The notes: generated from the letters alone by a model not told the origin. DNA of 46,811 nucleotides from JAWLBR01 sp041687495 (GCA_041687495.1 JAWLBR010000012.1:1-46811), one strand, 5' to 3'; positions 35,176 through 43,594 are shown, counted from the stretch's first letter. Made by a program: numbers and translations.

Positions 35176-36324
35176 ATGGAGGGAAAATCTAGCCAACCTC
35201 AAGGATATATCCACGAGTTGGACTATCTACGGGGGATTGCAATTATCGGTGTCCTGTTGATTCATGTGGTGTCACAGATCGTTTCCCGACCTGAACCTGG
35301 GGCATTTAGCGCTAACTACGCCATGTTTTGGAACCAATGGTCTCGTTTCTGTGTTCCGGTCTTCATCTTTGTGTCAGGACTGCTCTTGACCTTCCGGAAC
35401 CGGGCACGGACTTTCCGCTACTTTCCGTGGGTGAAGCGGCGGGCCGTTGACCTGCTGGTACCATATCTGCTGTGGACACTACTTAGCATCATGAACCTAC
35501 ACAAATGGGGCCGCATCAACCCCGAGTGGATTCGCAGTGTCGTGTTCACCGGATGGGGCTATTACTTCCAGCTCTACTTCATCCCCCTGATCTTTCAATT
35601 CTACCTGCTCAGCCCTATCTTTTTGTGGTTGTCCCGGGGAAAGCGCTCTGTGCCTGCCACTGCTGTGGCCGTGATTTTCAACCTGGCGTACCTGGGCTAC
35701 TACCGACTGACGTACTTGGGACTCATGCCAGAGACCGACCTAACAAGAATGATCTTCTCCAACATCCAAGGCAACTTCCCGGCCTGGGTTGGATATTTCT
35801 CTCTGGGGTGCTTAGTTGGGACTCGACTGGATGCCTGTCGTTCCTTTATTAAGCGAGTTCCTTGGTGGCTGGTCGGGGTGACGTACACCGCTGCCCTTGG
35901 CTTTCTGCTTCGGGACTACTACCATTCTGTGTCTGTCAGCGGTGACTGGATGAACCCAGGGGAGAACTTTATGCGCCCGGTGGTTTTTTGGTACTCTGCG
36001 ACGGCGGTACTGCTGTTTTGGAAGGTGGCCTTACGTCGCCCGGGGACCAAGTTTGTCCGCAGTCTTGGCAACTACTCCTTTGGTATCTATCTGGTCCACC
36101 TTGTCTTTCACAACTGGCTCAAGGTGCTTTGGGGCGGGTCCCTATATGATGGCTGGGTCGGCGCCTCGGCGGCGTTCCTAATTGTATTGACTCTGTCTTA
36201 CGCTTTCACCTGGTTTCTCAGCTTGGACGAAGATGGCTGGGTTGTCGTTGGCCGAAGTACGCGGCGCAAGCGAAGAGCCAGCGCCGCTGCCGGCGGTGCA
36301 GTGTCATCAACTTTGCCCCAGTAG
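35176..36324 (+). CDS. Acyltransferase 3 family membrane protein
   Basis: A 382-residue integral membrane protein with about ten helices. The opening HELDYLRGIAIIGVLLIHVV carries the R/H signature of acyltransferase 3 proteins (O-acetylation of sugars, cell-wall polymers or antibiotics), followed by FWNQWSRFCVPVFIFVSGLLL. The C-terminal helix set ends with FSLDED-like and basic residues. GGGAGAG lies 4-7 bases before the ATG. Divergent from the DUF438 gene. The acyl acceptor is unknown. Confidence 0.88.
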   Translation: MEGKSSQPQGYIHELDYLRGIAIIGVLLIHVVSQIVSRPEPGAFSANYAMFWNQWSRFCVPVFIFVSGLLLTFRNRARTFRYFPWVKRRAVDLLVPYLLWTLLSIMNLHKWGRINPEWIRSVVFTGWGYYFQLYFIPLIFQFYLLSPIFLWLSRGKRSVPATAVAVIFNLAYLGYYRLTYLGLMPETDLTRMIFSNIQGNFPAWVGYFSLGCLVGTRLDACRSFIKRVPWWLVGVTYTAALGFLLRDYYHSVSVSGDWMNPGENFMRPVVFWYSATAVLLFWKVALRRPGTKFVRSLGNYSFGIYLVHLVFHNWLKVLWGGSLYDGWVGASAAFLIVLTLSYAFTWFLSLDEDGWVVVGRSTRRKRRASAAAGGAVSSTLPQ

Positions 36325-36377
36325 GGTTACGCTTGACGCCGCCAATCTCAGGGTCAAGGCTTCTGGCTTGCAGACAA

Positions 36378-36407
36378 TTGCCCCCAATCTAGAACTTATG
36401 GTAGAAT
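36378..36407 (+). promoter_or_regulatory. Candidate promoter of the MATE gene
   Basis: TTGCCC (36378-36383), 18 bases, TAGAAT (36402-36407) preceded by TGG as in an extended -10. It lies inside the inverted repeat of 36381-36452, so either the promoter or the RNA-hairpin reading of that repeat must be reconsidered. Confidence 0.45.
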
Positions 36408-36452
36408 GCAGGAGGTGCGGCACATCCTGCGCTTGACTACATAGATTGGGGG
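36381..36452 (+). repeat. Nested inverted repeats covering the MATE gene leader
   Basis: CCCCCAATCTA (36381-36391) is perfectly complementary to TAGATTGGGGG (36442-36452). Inside lies GCAGGA (36408-36413) with TCCTGC (36425-36430). The right outer arm contains the G-run that serves as ribosome site for the ATG at 36461. As RNA this would be a two-tier structure hiding the start; as DNA it could be a paired operator around the -10. Confidence 0.65.
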
Positions 36453-36460
36453 TTAGTTCC

Positions 36461-37813
36461 ATGGGACAAGAAACCGTTAGCGCCCAACGCCCGGTGCAGC
36501 TGACCAAACAGCTGGTTAAACTGGCGGGGCCTATGGTTCTATCTAATCTTGCCTACACTCTGCTGGGTGCAGTCGACACCTTTTTCATGGGCCGAGTCAG
36601 CACTTTGGCGTTGGGAGCAGTGGGAATCGCCAGCATGGCCTTTCTGGCACCATCGCTCATTCTTAGAGGCACCATCGGAGGCGCTATGCCCTTTGCAGCC
36701 CGCCGTTACGGAGCCAAAGACTACAACGGTGCTGGACAGGCTCTCCAGCATTTCCTGTTGCTGGCCGTCTTGCTCATTCCTCTAACTTTGGTACTTCCCT
36801 TGGCTTTTGATCTGTACTTTGGACTGACGCAGCCGGACCCCAAGATTACTGAGTTAGCCCAGGAATACATCCGTGTTCGCCTATGGGAGATTCCCTTCAG
36901 CCTTCTGTCAGGCGCGATGTTTAGCTTCATGATGGGAATAGGTAACTCCCGTACGCCGATGGTCATGTCCTGGACAGCTGTGATCGTCAATATCGCCGCC
37001 AACTATGTCCTGGTCTTTGGAAAGCTCGGATTTCCGGCATTAGGGTTGGTCGGTGCAGCTTGGGGTACGGTGTTTGCCGTGGCGATCCAGACTGGTCTAT
37101 ACGCACTCATCACCTGGCGACGCTATGCTGCCCAGTATAATCTGAGATCGTGGAGCTTCCCCAGTTGGAGTCAACTGGTGGCTATGATCAAAGTGGGCTT
37201 TCCCATTGGGTTGGCTGACAGTATTGAAGTCAGCGCGTTCAGTACGTTTCTCGCCCTGATTTCTCGCCTCGGGCCGATCGAGTTGGCTGCCAGCCAGATT
37301 GCCAATCAGATTAGTGCCTTGGCCTTTATGCCAGGATTTGCTTTAGGTAGCGCCACCGGCTCCCTTGTCGGCCGCTACTTGGGCGCCGGGCACCCGGAGA
37401 CCTCCCAAGCCGTTGGATACCGCGGAGCCATGCTGGGAGTCGGGGTCATGGGATTGGTTGGAGTTTTGTTTCTTATCATCCCCCGTACCCTAGCTGGGAT
37501 TTTCTCAGCTGACGCCAATGTTCTGGCGCTTTCGGTGATCCTACTGCGTCTGATGGCCCTGTATCAAATCTTTGATGGGCTCAACATTGTCTTTCGCGGC
37601 GCCCTCAACGGTGCCGGGGACACCCGATTCACCGGACTGGTAACAGTTATCGGAGCGTGGGGCCTATTTGTGCCCTCGACCTATATCTGGGCTTTCACCT
37701 TCGATTTTGGCCTGCTGGGCGCCTGGGCCGGAGCCATAGGCTACCTAATTGTCCTAGGTATCGTGTTTACAGCCCGCTTTCGCAGTGGGAAGTGGAAACA
37801 GATCGAAGTCTAA
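36461..37813 (+). CDS. MATE-family multidrug/cation exporter
   Basis: A 450-residue membrane protein with twelve helices in two similar halves. MATE features include KLAGPMVLSNLAYTLLGAVDTFFMGRVS near the start (first-helix GP and the VDTFFMGR segment), the inter-half region, and FRGALNGAGDTRFTGLVT in the second half. It expels drugs or metabolites using Na+ or H+. The ATG at 36461 is chosen over the in-frame TTG at 36446, since the G-run precedes it by about 8 bases. Its last 47 bases overlap the convergent hydF gene. Confidence 0.92.
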   Translation: MGQETVSAQRPVQLTKQLVKLAGPMVLSNLAYTLLGAVDTFFMGRVSTLALGAVGIASMAFLAPSLILRGTIGGAMPFAARRYGAKDYNGAGQALQHFLLLAVLLIPLTLVLPLAFDLYFGLTQPDPKITELAQEYIRVRLWEIPFSLLSGAMFSFMMGIGNSRTPMVMSWTAVIVNIAANYVLVFGKLGFPALGLVGAAWGTVFAVAIQTGLYALITWRRYAAQYNLRSWSFPSWSQLVAMIKVGFPIGLADSIEVSAFSTFLALISRLGPIELAASQIANQISALAFMPGFALGSATGSLVGRYLGAGHPETSQAVGYRGAMLGVGVMGLVGVLFLIIPRTLAGIFSADANVLALSVILLRLMALYQIFDGLNIVFRGALNGAGDTRFTGLVTVIGAWGLFVPSTYIWAFTFDFGLLGAWAGAIGYLIVLGIVFTARFRSGKWKQIEV

Positions 37814-39026
37814 GCAAAGGCTGCAGCGCACGGGAAAGAATGCCAGTCTCGTGCGCGATCAGCATTCCGTAGTTTACCACGGGAACACGAGCCTGGGATA
37901 GCCGCTTCAGCCGAGCTAGTACCGTCTGGCGGTTCACCATACATCCGCCGCAGTGCACCACCAAAGCATACCTGCTTAAATCGACGGGGAAGTCATTCCC
38001 CGCTGCCCACTCGAACTCCAGACCATTCCCCAATCTTTTGCGCAGCAACGCTGGAATCTTGACTCGCCCGATGTCCTCGTTAGTGGGACGATGGGTACAA
38101 GCCTCGGCGATGAGAACACGGTCTTTGGGCTGCAGCTGCGCGAGGGCCGAAATGCCATCAATCAGTAGGTCCAAATCGCCTTTATACCTGGCAAACAGAA
38201 TGGAGAAGGATGTCAGCGGTACATGGCTAGGAACGATCTGCGCCACCTGGTGGAAAACCTGCGAGTCCGTTATTACCAACTGGGGCTCAACGGGCATCGT
38301 CGCCAAGGCTGATTCCAGCTCGGTGTCTCGTACCACCAATGCTTGGCAGCCGTGATCAAGCAAATCTCGGATGGTCTGCACCTGTGGGAGAATTAGCCTT
38401 CCTTTCGGCGCTTGCTTGTCGACGGGAACCACCAGCACAGCTGTTTCCCCTGGGCTCAAGAGATCGCCGGCAATGGTAGGTTCCTCGCAGTCTTTTGGTG
38501 CAGCTTGGGCGATGCGGTCCTTTAGCTTTCCTATCCCAGCACCGGAATGTGAGCTCACTGCGAGGACAGATGAAGGCAGCTGCGCTTTACCACTGTGGTC
38601 CCAAGTGTCTACTTTTGTTAAGACTTCGATATACGGCAGTTTCTGACGAGCAATGTACTGGCTGATACTTGCGTCCCACTTACCCAGCTCATCCAGTGTA
38701 TCGGTGACAAGTACTACCAAATCTGCCTTCTCCAGCATCTGTGTAGTGCGCCGGACTCGCTCCTGGCCCAAGTCGCCCACGTCATCCACCCCGGCGGTGT
38801 CGATCAGCAGCACTGGTCCCACCGGCAGCAGTTCCATGGCTTTTGCCACCGGGTCAGTAGTCGTACCTGGTACGCTCGAGACCAACGCCACCTCCTGGCC
38901 TGCCAAGGCATTAATGAGACTGGATTTGCCCACGTTCCGCCTGCCGACAAAGACAATGTGCACCCTGTTGCCCTTCGGTGTCTCCTGCAAGTTCGGCCCC
39001 TCCCGTCCCTTAGTAGTATAGATCAC
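37767..39026 (-). CDS. hydF: [FeFe]-hydrogenase maturation GTPase HydF
   Basis: HydF is the scaffold on which the 2Fe subcluster is built and from which it is passed to apo-hydrogenase. The protein has 419 residues. The GTPase domain shows Walker A GRRNVGKS (28-35), the T-rich switch PGTTTDP, DTAG and TKVD. A dimerisation domain follows. The C-terminal cluster domain carries ACTHRP and, 45 residues after its His, HCGGC, the CxHx(n)HCxxC signature of HydF. The GTG start at 39026 overlaps the hydG stop by 17 bases, with AAGG about 5 bases upstream, so translation is coupled. It is the last gene of the operon and meets the MATE gene tail to tail with a 47-base overlap. Confidence 0.97.
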   Translation of the reverse strand: MIYTTKGREGPNLQETPKGNRVHIVFVGRRNVGKSSLINALAGQEVALVSSVPGTTTDPVAKAMELLPVGPVLLIDTAGVDDVGDLGQERVRRTTQMLEKADLVVLVTDTLDELGKWDASISQYIARQKLPYIEVLTKVDTWDHSGKAQLPSSVLAVSSHSGAGIGKLKDRIAQAAPKDCEEPTIAGDLLSPGETAVLVVPVDKQAPKGRLILPQVQTIRDLLDHGCQALVVRDTELESALATMPVEPQLVITDSQVFHQVAQIVPSHVPLTSFSILFARYKGDLDLLIDGISALAQLQPKDRVLIAEACTHRPTNEDIGRVKIPALLRKRLGNGLEFEWAAGNDFPVDLSRYALVVHCGGCMVNRQTVLARLKRLSQARVPVVNYGMLIAHETGILSRALQPLLRLRSVSTSHCESGL

Positions 39027-40440
39027 GCTTACCTTGGCTAATCAGGTCGAGACTCTCCTGTAGGCGTCTCGCTGCCCCAGGCTCCTGGACCTCAGTCAAC
39101 TCAGCCTTAATGAGCTTGTCCCCAACTGCGCGGGTTGCCGGCGAGGCATAGTCCAGCAGGTATTCCTGCAGAGTCATCAAAGCGTTGGGCTGACATACAT
39201 TCTGGATCTGGCCTGTTTTCGCCAGACGCATGAATCGATCCCCGGTGCGACCTTGGCGATAACAGGCGGTACAGAAGCTGGGCAGGTACTGATCCTTAAG
39301 TAGACCGCCCACTACCTCATCTAGGCTGCGATGGTCGTCGACTGCAAACTGAGCCGTCGCCTGACCCTGCGCACTGTTTTCGCTTTGGTAGCCGCCAACT
39401 CCAGTGCACGATCCAGCGCTCATCTGAGATATGCCAACACCAAGCAGCTCCCGTCGAAAGTCCTGCTTCTCCCGAGTCGATAGAATCAGCCCTGTGTAGG
39501 GGACCGCCAGACGCAGAATAGCCACTATCTTTTTGAAGGCCGCATCAGGCACAAGGTATGGGTAGTTGGCTAAGCTCACTCCAGCCGCTGGCCGCAGCCT
39601 GGGAACCGAAATGGTGTGGGGCCCAACCCCAAAAGTATCCATTAAGTGTTGGGCGTGCCTCAACATCGCCAATAGCTCGTACCGATGATCATACAGGCCA
39701 AAGAGCACCCCAATCCCAACATCGTCAATTCCACCTTGCATGGCCCGGTCCATAGCCCAGGTGTGCCACTCGTAGCTATGCTTAGGTCCTTTCGGATGAA
39801 CCCGTGCGTAGGTATCCTTGTGATACGTCTCCTGGAAGAGAATGTAAGTGCCTATGCCTGCATCTTTGAGCCGGCGGTAATCCTCAACTGTCGTTGCAGC
39901 AATGTTGACGTTTACCCGACGGATCATCCCGTTGTCCTTGACGGTGTTGTAAATGGTGTGTATCGAATCCAGTACATATTCCAGCGGGCAGTTCTGCTGA
40001 TCCTCTCCCGCTTCCAGCGCCAGCCGCTTATGGCCCATCTCCTCTAGAATCCGTACTTCGGATGCAATCTCCTCCTGGGAAAGACGCCTTCTCGCCGTAT
40101 TGTTACTGCACCTATAGCCGCAGTAAGTGCAGCTATTGACGCAGAAATTACTGATATACAATGGGGCAAACAATACCACCCGGTTGCCATAAATTCTCTG
40201 TTTGACTGCCGAAGCTGCTGCGAACATGGCCCGCTCCAATTCTGGATCCTCAGATACCAAAAGCCCAGCAGCGGCCCAGTCCGGTAAACCCCTGCCTTCC
40301 GCCGCTGCATCTACGGCAGCCAATAGGTCTTTGGTCAACCCGGGGTCTTGTTTCTTGGCCTCAGCCCCTTCAATTACGCTCCAGATAGCGTTATCTGCAA
40401 TGAAGTCCACGGGTTCTTGTTGTCTTACTGGTCTTGTCAT
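39010..40440 (-). CDS. hydG: [FeFe]-hydrogenase maturation radical SAM tyrosine lyase HydG
   Basis: HydG splits tyrosine to supply CO and cyanide for the H-cluster. The 476-residue protein has the radical-SAM motif CVNSCTYC (Cys100, 104, 107 from this start) and the C-terminal CTAC...C auxiliary-cluster signature with 22 residues between second and third Cys. The frame begins at an ATG at 40449 that sits directly against GAGGAG; the ATG at 40440, nine bases after it, is the better start. It lies 16 bases downstream of hydE. Confidence 0.97.
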   Translation of the reverse strand: MTRPVRQQEPVDFIADNAIWSVIEGAEAKKQDPGLTKDLLAAVDAAAEGRGLPDWAAAGLLVSEDPELERAMFAAASAVKQRIYGNRVVLFAPLYISNFCVNSCTYCGYRCSNNTARRRLSQEEIASEVRILEEMGHKRLALEAGEDQQNCPLEYVLDSIHTIYNTVKDNGMIRRVNVNIAATTVEDYRRLKDAGIGTYILFQETYHKDTYARVHPKGPKHSYEWHTWAMDRAMQGGIDDVGIGVLFGLYDHRYELLAMLRHAQHLMDTFGVGPHTISVPRLRPAAGVSLANYPYLVPDAAFKKIVAILRLAVPYTGLILSTREKQDFRRELLGVGISQMSAGSCTGVGGYQSENSAQGQATAQFAVDDHRSLDEVVGGLLKDQYLPSFCTACYRQGRTGDRFMRLAKTGQIQNVCQPNALMTLQEYLLDYASPATRAVGDKLIKAELTEVQEPGAARRLQESLDLISQGKRDLYY

Positions 40441-40456
40441 CTGCAACATCTCCTCA

Positions 40457-41491
40457 CTATGATGCTAGATAGCTGTGTCCGTATCCCTGATCCACGCTTC
40501 GGCCAAGAGAGCCGATAATCCCCTCGATACAGCGGCGGCAGTCTTGCGGCTGTTCTCCGGTACAGATCTTGTTTGGATACAGCTGATACCGCTCGCGATA
40601 TGCCTGCGGCGTCACATTGGGCATCACCACGTTAGCTCCGGCCAAGAGTGCATTTTGCCTTCCTTGTCGATCTAAGGCTCCCAGAGCTGTAGTTGCCGGC
40701 AGCAGCACCCGCGGCATCAACAGTCGAGCTAACGCGACCACGTTGATCGCCCGATCCAGCCGCCCACTCTCAGCATCAGCTAGCGGAGTGGCCGGGTTGG
40801 AGATAAAAGGACCGATACCCGCCATGTCTACGGGTAGGCTCCGCATAAACAGCAGGTCTTCAACCAGAGTTTCAGCGGTCTGGCCCGGCAGCCCTACCAT
40901 GTTCCCGGCACCCACCTGATAGCCAAGCTGACGCAATTCCTCCAGCATCTGGACGCGCCTGGCAAAGCTCATGCCCGGATGCAGGTTCTGGTACAACCGG
41001 GCATCTACTGTTTCATGCCTCAGTAGATACCGGTCGGCACCCATCGCCTTCCACAGCTGCAGTTCATCCCGAGTTCGCTCCCCCAAACTCAGTGTGACAG
41101 CGGCACCGAATCCCTTGATCTGCCGGACAATATCGGCCACCTTGTCGGCATCATACCAAGGGTCTTCGCCAGACTGCAGCACTATGGTTTTGTAGCCCAA
41201 CCTAACAGCATGTTCCGCTGCCCGGACAATCTCATCCGGCAGCATTCGGTACCGCTGCAGCTCTGAGTTGTCTCTGCGCAGGCCACAGTATGCGCAGCTT
41301 CTTTGGCAGTAGTTGGAAAATTCAATCAAGCCCCGCAGATGGATACTATCTCCCACAAACCGGCGCCGCACCGAATCGGCTCCACTCCACAAGGCTTTTT
41401 GCAGTTCGCCCTCGGCTTCCACCAATTGGATTAACTCCGCCTTGGTGCAGTCCACCTGCCGCATCAACTTCTCGATAGCCTCATACCCCAT
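40457..41491 (-). CDS. hydE: [FeFe]-hydrogenase maturation radical SAM protein HydE
   Basis: HydE is a radical SAM enzyme acting on the iron precursor in H-cluster assembly. The 344-residue protein has CQRSCAYC (Cys62, 66, 69), the GG(E)-type segment VLQSGEDPWYD, and the C-terminal TIM-barrel closing segments up to CTGEQPQDCRRC, which includes the optional second-cluster cysteines seen in some HydE proteins. GGAGG lies 8 bases before the ATG. It is flanked in the same operon by the TM1266-like gene and hydG. Confidence 0.96.
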   Translation of the reverse strand: MGYEAIEKLMRQVDCTKAELIQLVEAEGELQKALWSGADSVRRRFVGDSIHLRGLIEFSNYCQRSCAYCGLRRDNSELQRYRMLPDEIVRAAEHAVRLGYKTIVLQSGEDPWYDADKVADIVRQIKGFGAAVTLSLGERTRDELQLWKAMGADRYLLRHETVDARLYQNLHPGMSFARRVQMLEELRQLGYQVGAGNMVGLPGQTAETLVEDLLFMRSLPVDMAGIGPFISNPATPLADAESGRLDRAINVVALARLLMPRVLLPATTALGALDRQGRQNALLAGANVVMPNVTPQAYRERYQLYPNKICTGEQPQDCRRCIEGIIGSLGRSVDQGYGHSYLAS

Positions 41492-41547
41492 TGGGACCGC
41501 CTCCTGTCACATACCACCGTCAGACTCTCCTACTTGCGGAAACCACC

Positions 41548-41799
41548 CTATTTCTTGGCGACCAGAGCGCTCTTGACCCGAACGCCGGAGATGCTCCCCA
41601 GTTTACCGCTTAATGCACCAATCTCGTCGGTTGACCCGTCGATGATCAGCGCGATGACCGAAACGCTCTGCTCCCGGTAGGGAATCCCCATCCTACCAAC
41701 TACCAAATGCCCATATTGGCTCAGCAGATCGTTGACCTTGGCCGCCACTTTCTGCCGGTCTTCAATCACTATGCCGAGTACTCCGACTCCTTTATTCAT
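41548..41799 (-). CDS. TM1266-type small iron-only hydrogenase system regulator
   Basis: An 83-residue protein with a single ACT/NikR-C-like alpha-beta fold: GVLGIVIEDRQKVAAKVNDLLSQY, IVGRMGIPYRE-type strand (VVGRMGIPYREQ), VIALIIDGSTDEIGALSGKLGSISGVRVKSAL. This matches the putative regulator that accompanies hydEFG in Thermotoga and clostridia. It has no DNA-binding domain of its own. The frame extends upstream to 41913 through the leader RNA, but the ATG at 41799 follows AAGGAGG by 10 bases. First gene of the maturation operon. Confidence 0.88.
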   Translation of the reverse strand: MNKGVGVLGIVIEDRQKVAAKVNDLLSQYGHLVVGRMGIPYREQSVSVIALIIDGSTDEIGALSGKLGSISGVRVKSALVAKK

Positions 41800-41824
41800 C
41801 TGGCCTTCGCCTCCTTGACATGCT

Positions 41825-41920
41825 AAAAAGCGCAAGGCCCGCTTCGATGCGCAACGAAGACACCCAATCCGGGATACTGCACCACAGCAGAATCCAGATG
41901 GGTTTTGCATCAAAGCGGGC
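41825..41920 (-). ncRNA. Structured leader with possible attenuator upstream of the hyd operon
   Basis: On minus-strand RNA, GCCCGCTTTGATGC (41920-41907) pairs with GCATCGAAGCGGGC (41850-41837): 14 pairs, one of them G-U that would be a C-A mismatch on the other strand. Nested inside are ACCCA/TGGGT (41903-41899 with 41866-41862), GGAT/ATCC (41895-41892 with 41875-41872) and CTGC/GCAG (41890-41887 with 41880-41877), loop TGTGGT. A short stem AAGCG/CGCTT (41844-41840 with 41832-41828) followed by T residues uses part of the outer 3' arm. The two cannot coexist, which is terminator/antiterminator geometry. The ribosome site and ATG follow at once. I do not recognise a known riboswitch class. 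Confidence 0.6.
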
Positions 41921-42035
41921 TATCCTGATTCAGATACCCATGATGGCGATTACCCCACACCTCCCAGGCATCCCCAAGAGGACGGGGTTCGTTGTCGCAT
42001 CCCTCCCAGTCGGCAGCAGGCCCACCGGTCAGGCA

Positions 42036-42053
42036 TTGTGAAACTGTTCACTT
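42036..42053. promoter_or_regulatory. Rex (redox repressor) operator
   Basis: TTGTGAA-ACTG-TTCACTT matches the Rex consensus TTGTGAANNNNTTCACAA at 12 of 14 fixed positions. It begins right after the -10 of the promoter at 42056-42084. Rex blocks transcription at high NAD+ and releases at high NADH, so hydrogenase maturation would be made when reductant must be disposed of. Confidence 0.78.
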
Positions 42054-42055
42054 GT

Positions 42056-42084
42056 ACAATATCACGTTTTGCACCCCAAGGCAA
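42056..42084 (-). promoter_or_regulatory. Promoter of the hyd maturation operon
   Basis: On the minus strand TTGCCT (42084-42079), 17-base spacer, TATTGT (42061-42056). The Rex site follows directly, covering the expected start point near 42049. This gives a leader of about 250 bases before the first ATG. Confidence 0.65.
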
Positions 42085-42180
42085 GCACTCGCCTTAATGG
42101 CAGATAGTGTTGAATCATGAAAACGAGGGACTTCCCGCGGTTGGGCAGCCCCTTCATCTCTATGCTTCACTCGCACTTTC

Positions 42181-43497
42181 TCAGAACTTAAACTGCGGCA
42201 GCCACTCCCGGTTAGCTACAAACATTTCGTCCACCATGTTCTTGATTTCCTCTAGGCTCAAGACAGCGGAAGTTAACGGATCCATACAGATCGCGTGGAA
42301 AATCTTACGTTTGTCCCCAGTCAGGCAGCCCTCCACGGCCAGCTCTTCGCATCTGGCGTTGACGTTATTGATAATCGCCAGGTGCTCAGGCAATGCACCT
42401 ACGTGGATGGGGTCTAGTCCCCGCTTGGATGCCAAGATCGGCACTTCCACACAGCAGCCCTCAGGTAGGTTATCAATGAGACCAAAGTTGCGGACATTGC
42501 CGTTAAACTCATACATTGTCCCATCGCCAAGAACTGCGTTGAAGATGCTGGCTGCATACTCGTGCCCGCGGGATAAGTCAACTGCATCTTCCGCTAACCA
42601 CTGCTGAATCGACTCTTCCCAGTCGTCCTCCCGCTTCAGATACTGCTTGAGGATATACGCATATTCTCCGGGATTCCACCCGGTTCCATGTGTACAGTAC
42701 CGCTCGATCAAGTCAGCTCGCTTCCGGAACCACGGATTGTACTCGGAGTTGTGTCCACTGGACTCAGTGACGTAATAGTCCAGATGCAGGTACATCTCAT
42801 TTCTGACCTGCTCCTCGTTGTAGATCTCCGAATTTTCCTCAATGGCCTTCCGGATCAGCGGATAGGCGTCCTTACCCTTCCACTTGAAGTCCAAATACCA
42901 TGCTTGGTGGTTGATGCCCGCACATAAGTATGTTACTTCCTCCATCGGTGCCTCGATCCACTTGGCCAGCATAGCTGCAGTCCCCTGCACACTGTGGCAC
43001 AAGCCGGACAACTTAATATTCGTCTCTGTCTGCATTGCCCGAATCAGCATCGCCATAGGGTTGGTGTAATTAAGCACCAGAGCATCCGGGCAGTACTTTT
43101 CCACATCTCGGGCGATATCCACCATCACCGGTATCGTCCGTAGAGCCCGGAAGATCCCGGCTGGCCCCCGGGTGTCACCTACATTAATGTCCACCCCGTA
43201 CTTTTTGGGGATCTCGATGTCGCTGCGCCAGACCTCAACACCGCCCTGCAAAATGGTGATCAACACACCATCCGCGCCCGCCAGAGCTTTCTCCCGATTC
43301 ACAGTAGCCGTCACTGTGGCTGGATACTTGCCGGCAGCTACAATCTTGTTGACTGCCCTCTCAATGTACTCCAGCCGCTTCTCATTGATATCCATGAGTG
43401 CAATTTCACTATCCTGAAATGCCGGAAACGATAGAATGTCCTTGACCAACTTCCTGGTAAACCCGAAACTACCAGCTCCAATGAATGCGAACTTCAC
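42181..43497 (-). CDS. GH4 alpha-galactosidase-like glycosidase (MelA type)
   Basis: NAD+ and metal-dependent glycosidase of 438 residues, cytoplasmic. The Rossmann start FAFIGAGSFGFTRKL, NYTNPMAM (143-150), the metal ligands in GLCHSVQG (Cys167) and GINHQAWY (His197), and EYNPWFRKR-type segments are those of GH4 MelA proteins, which oxidise C3 of the sugar, eliminate the aglycone and act on alpha-galactosides. A longer frame reaches 43623, but the GTG at 43497 has GGAGGG 6 bases upstream and begins the NAD motif. It is divergent from a second GH4 gene at 43723. Confidence 0.92.
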   Translation of the reverse strand: MKFAFIGAGSFGFTRKLVKDILSFPAFQDSEIALMDINEKRLEYIERAVNKIVAAGKYPATVTATVNREKALAGADGVLITILQGGVEVWRSDIEIPKKYGVDINVGDTRGPAGIFRALRTIPVMVDIARDVEKYCPDALVLNYTNPMAMLIRAMQTETNIKLSGLCHSVQGTAAMLAKWIEAPMEEVTYLCAGINHQAWYLDFKWKGKDAYPLIRKAIEENSEIYNEEQVRNEMYLHLDYYVTESSGHNSEYNPWFRKRADLIERYCTHGTGWNPGEYAYILKQYLKREDDWEESIQQWLAEDAVDLSRGHEYAASIFNAVLGDGTMYEFNGNVRNFGLIDNLPEGCCVEVPILASKRGLDPIHVGALPEHLAIINNVNARCEELAVEGCLTGDKRKIFHAICMDPLTSAVLSLEEIKNMVDEMFVANREWLPQFKF

Positions 43498-43576
43498 AAT
43501 AATCCCTCCGGTCTTCATGTATTTTGCCACCAACATGCCAACACCTAAAGATACTTCCCAACAGTGCCAATTCCTT

Positions 43577-43594
43577 GAAAACGCCTGTGTTTTC
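43577..43594. repeat. Inverted repeat between the two divergent GH4 genes
   Basis: GAAAAC (43577-43582), six bases, GTTTTC (43589-43594), extending imperfectly as CCTT/AAAGG on either side. It lies between the two starts and is a candidate shared operator. Confidence 0.45.

Noticed and set aside
41800..41913. In-frame upstream extension of the TM1266-like gene, rich in Cys, beginning at a TTG at 41913.
   Set aside because: It runs through the base-paired leader RNA, has no ribosome site, and the ATG at 41799 has a strong one.
41951..42036. A 28-codon leader ORF (start MPDRWACC) just after the Rex site on the minus strand.
   Set aside because: No ribosome site; it lies only about 13 bases from the predicted transcript start and its composition looks random.
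43575..43594. Catabolite-repression (cre) site between the GH4 genes.
   Set aside because: The left half fits the cre pattern but the right half does not; it is better described as a plain inverted repeat.
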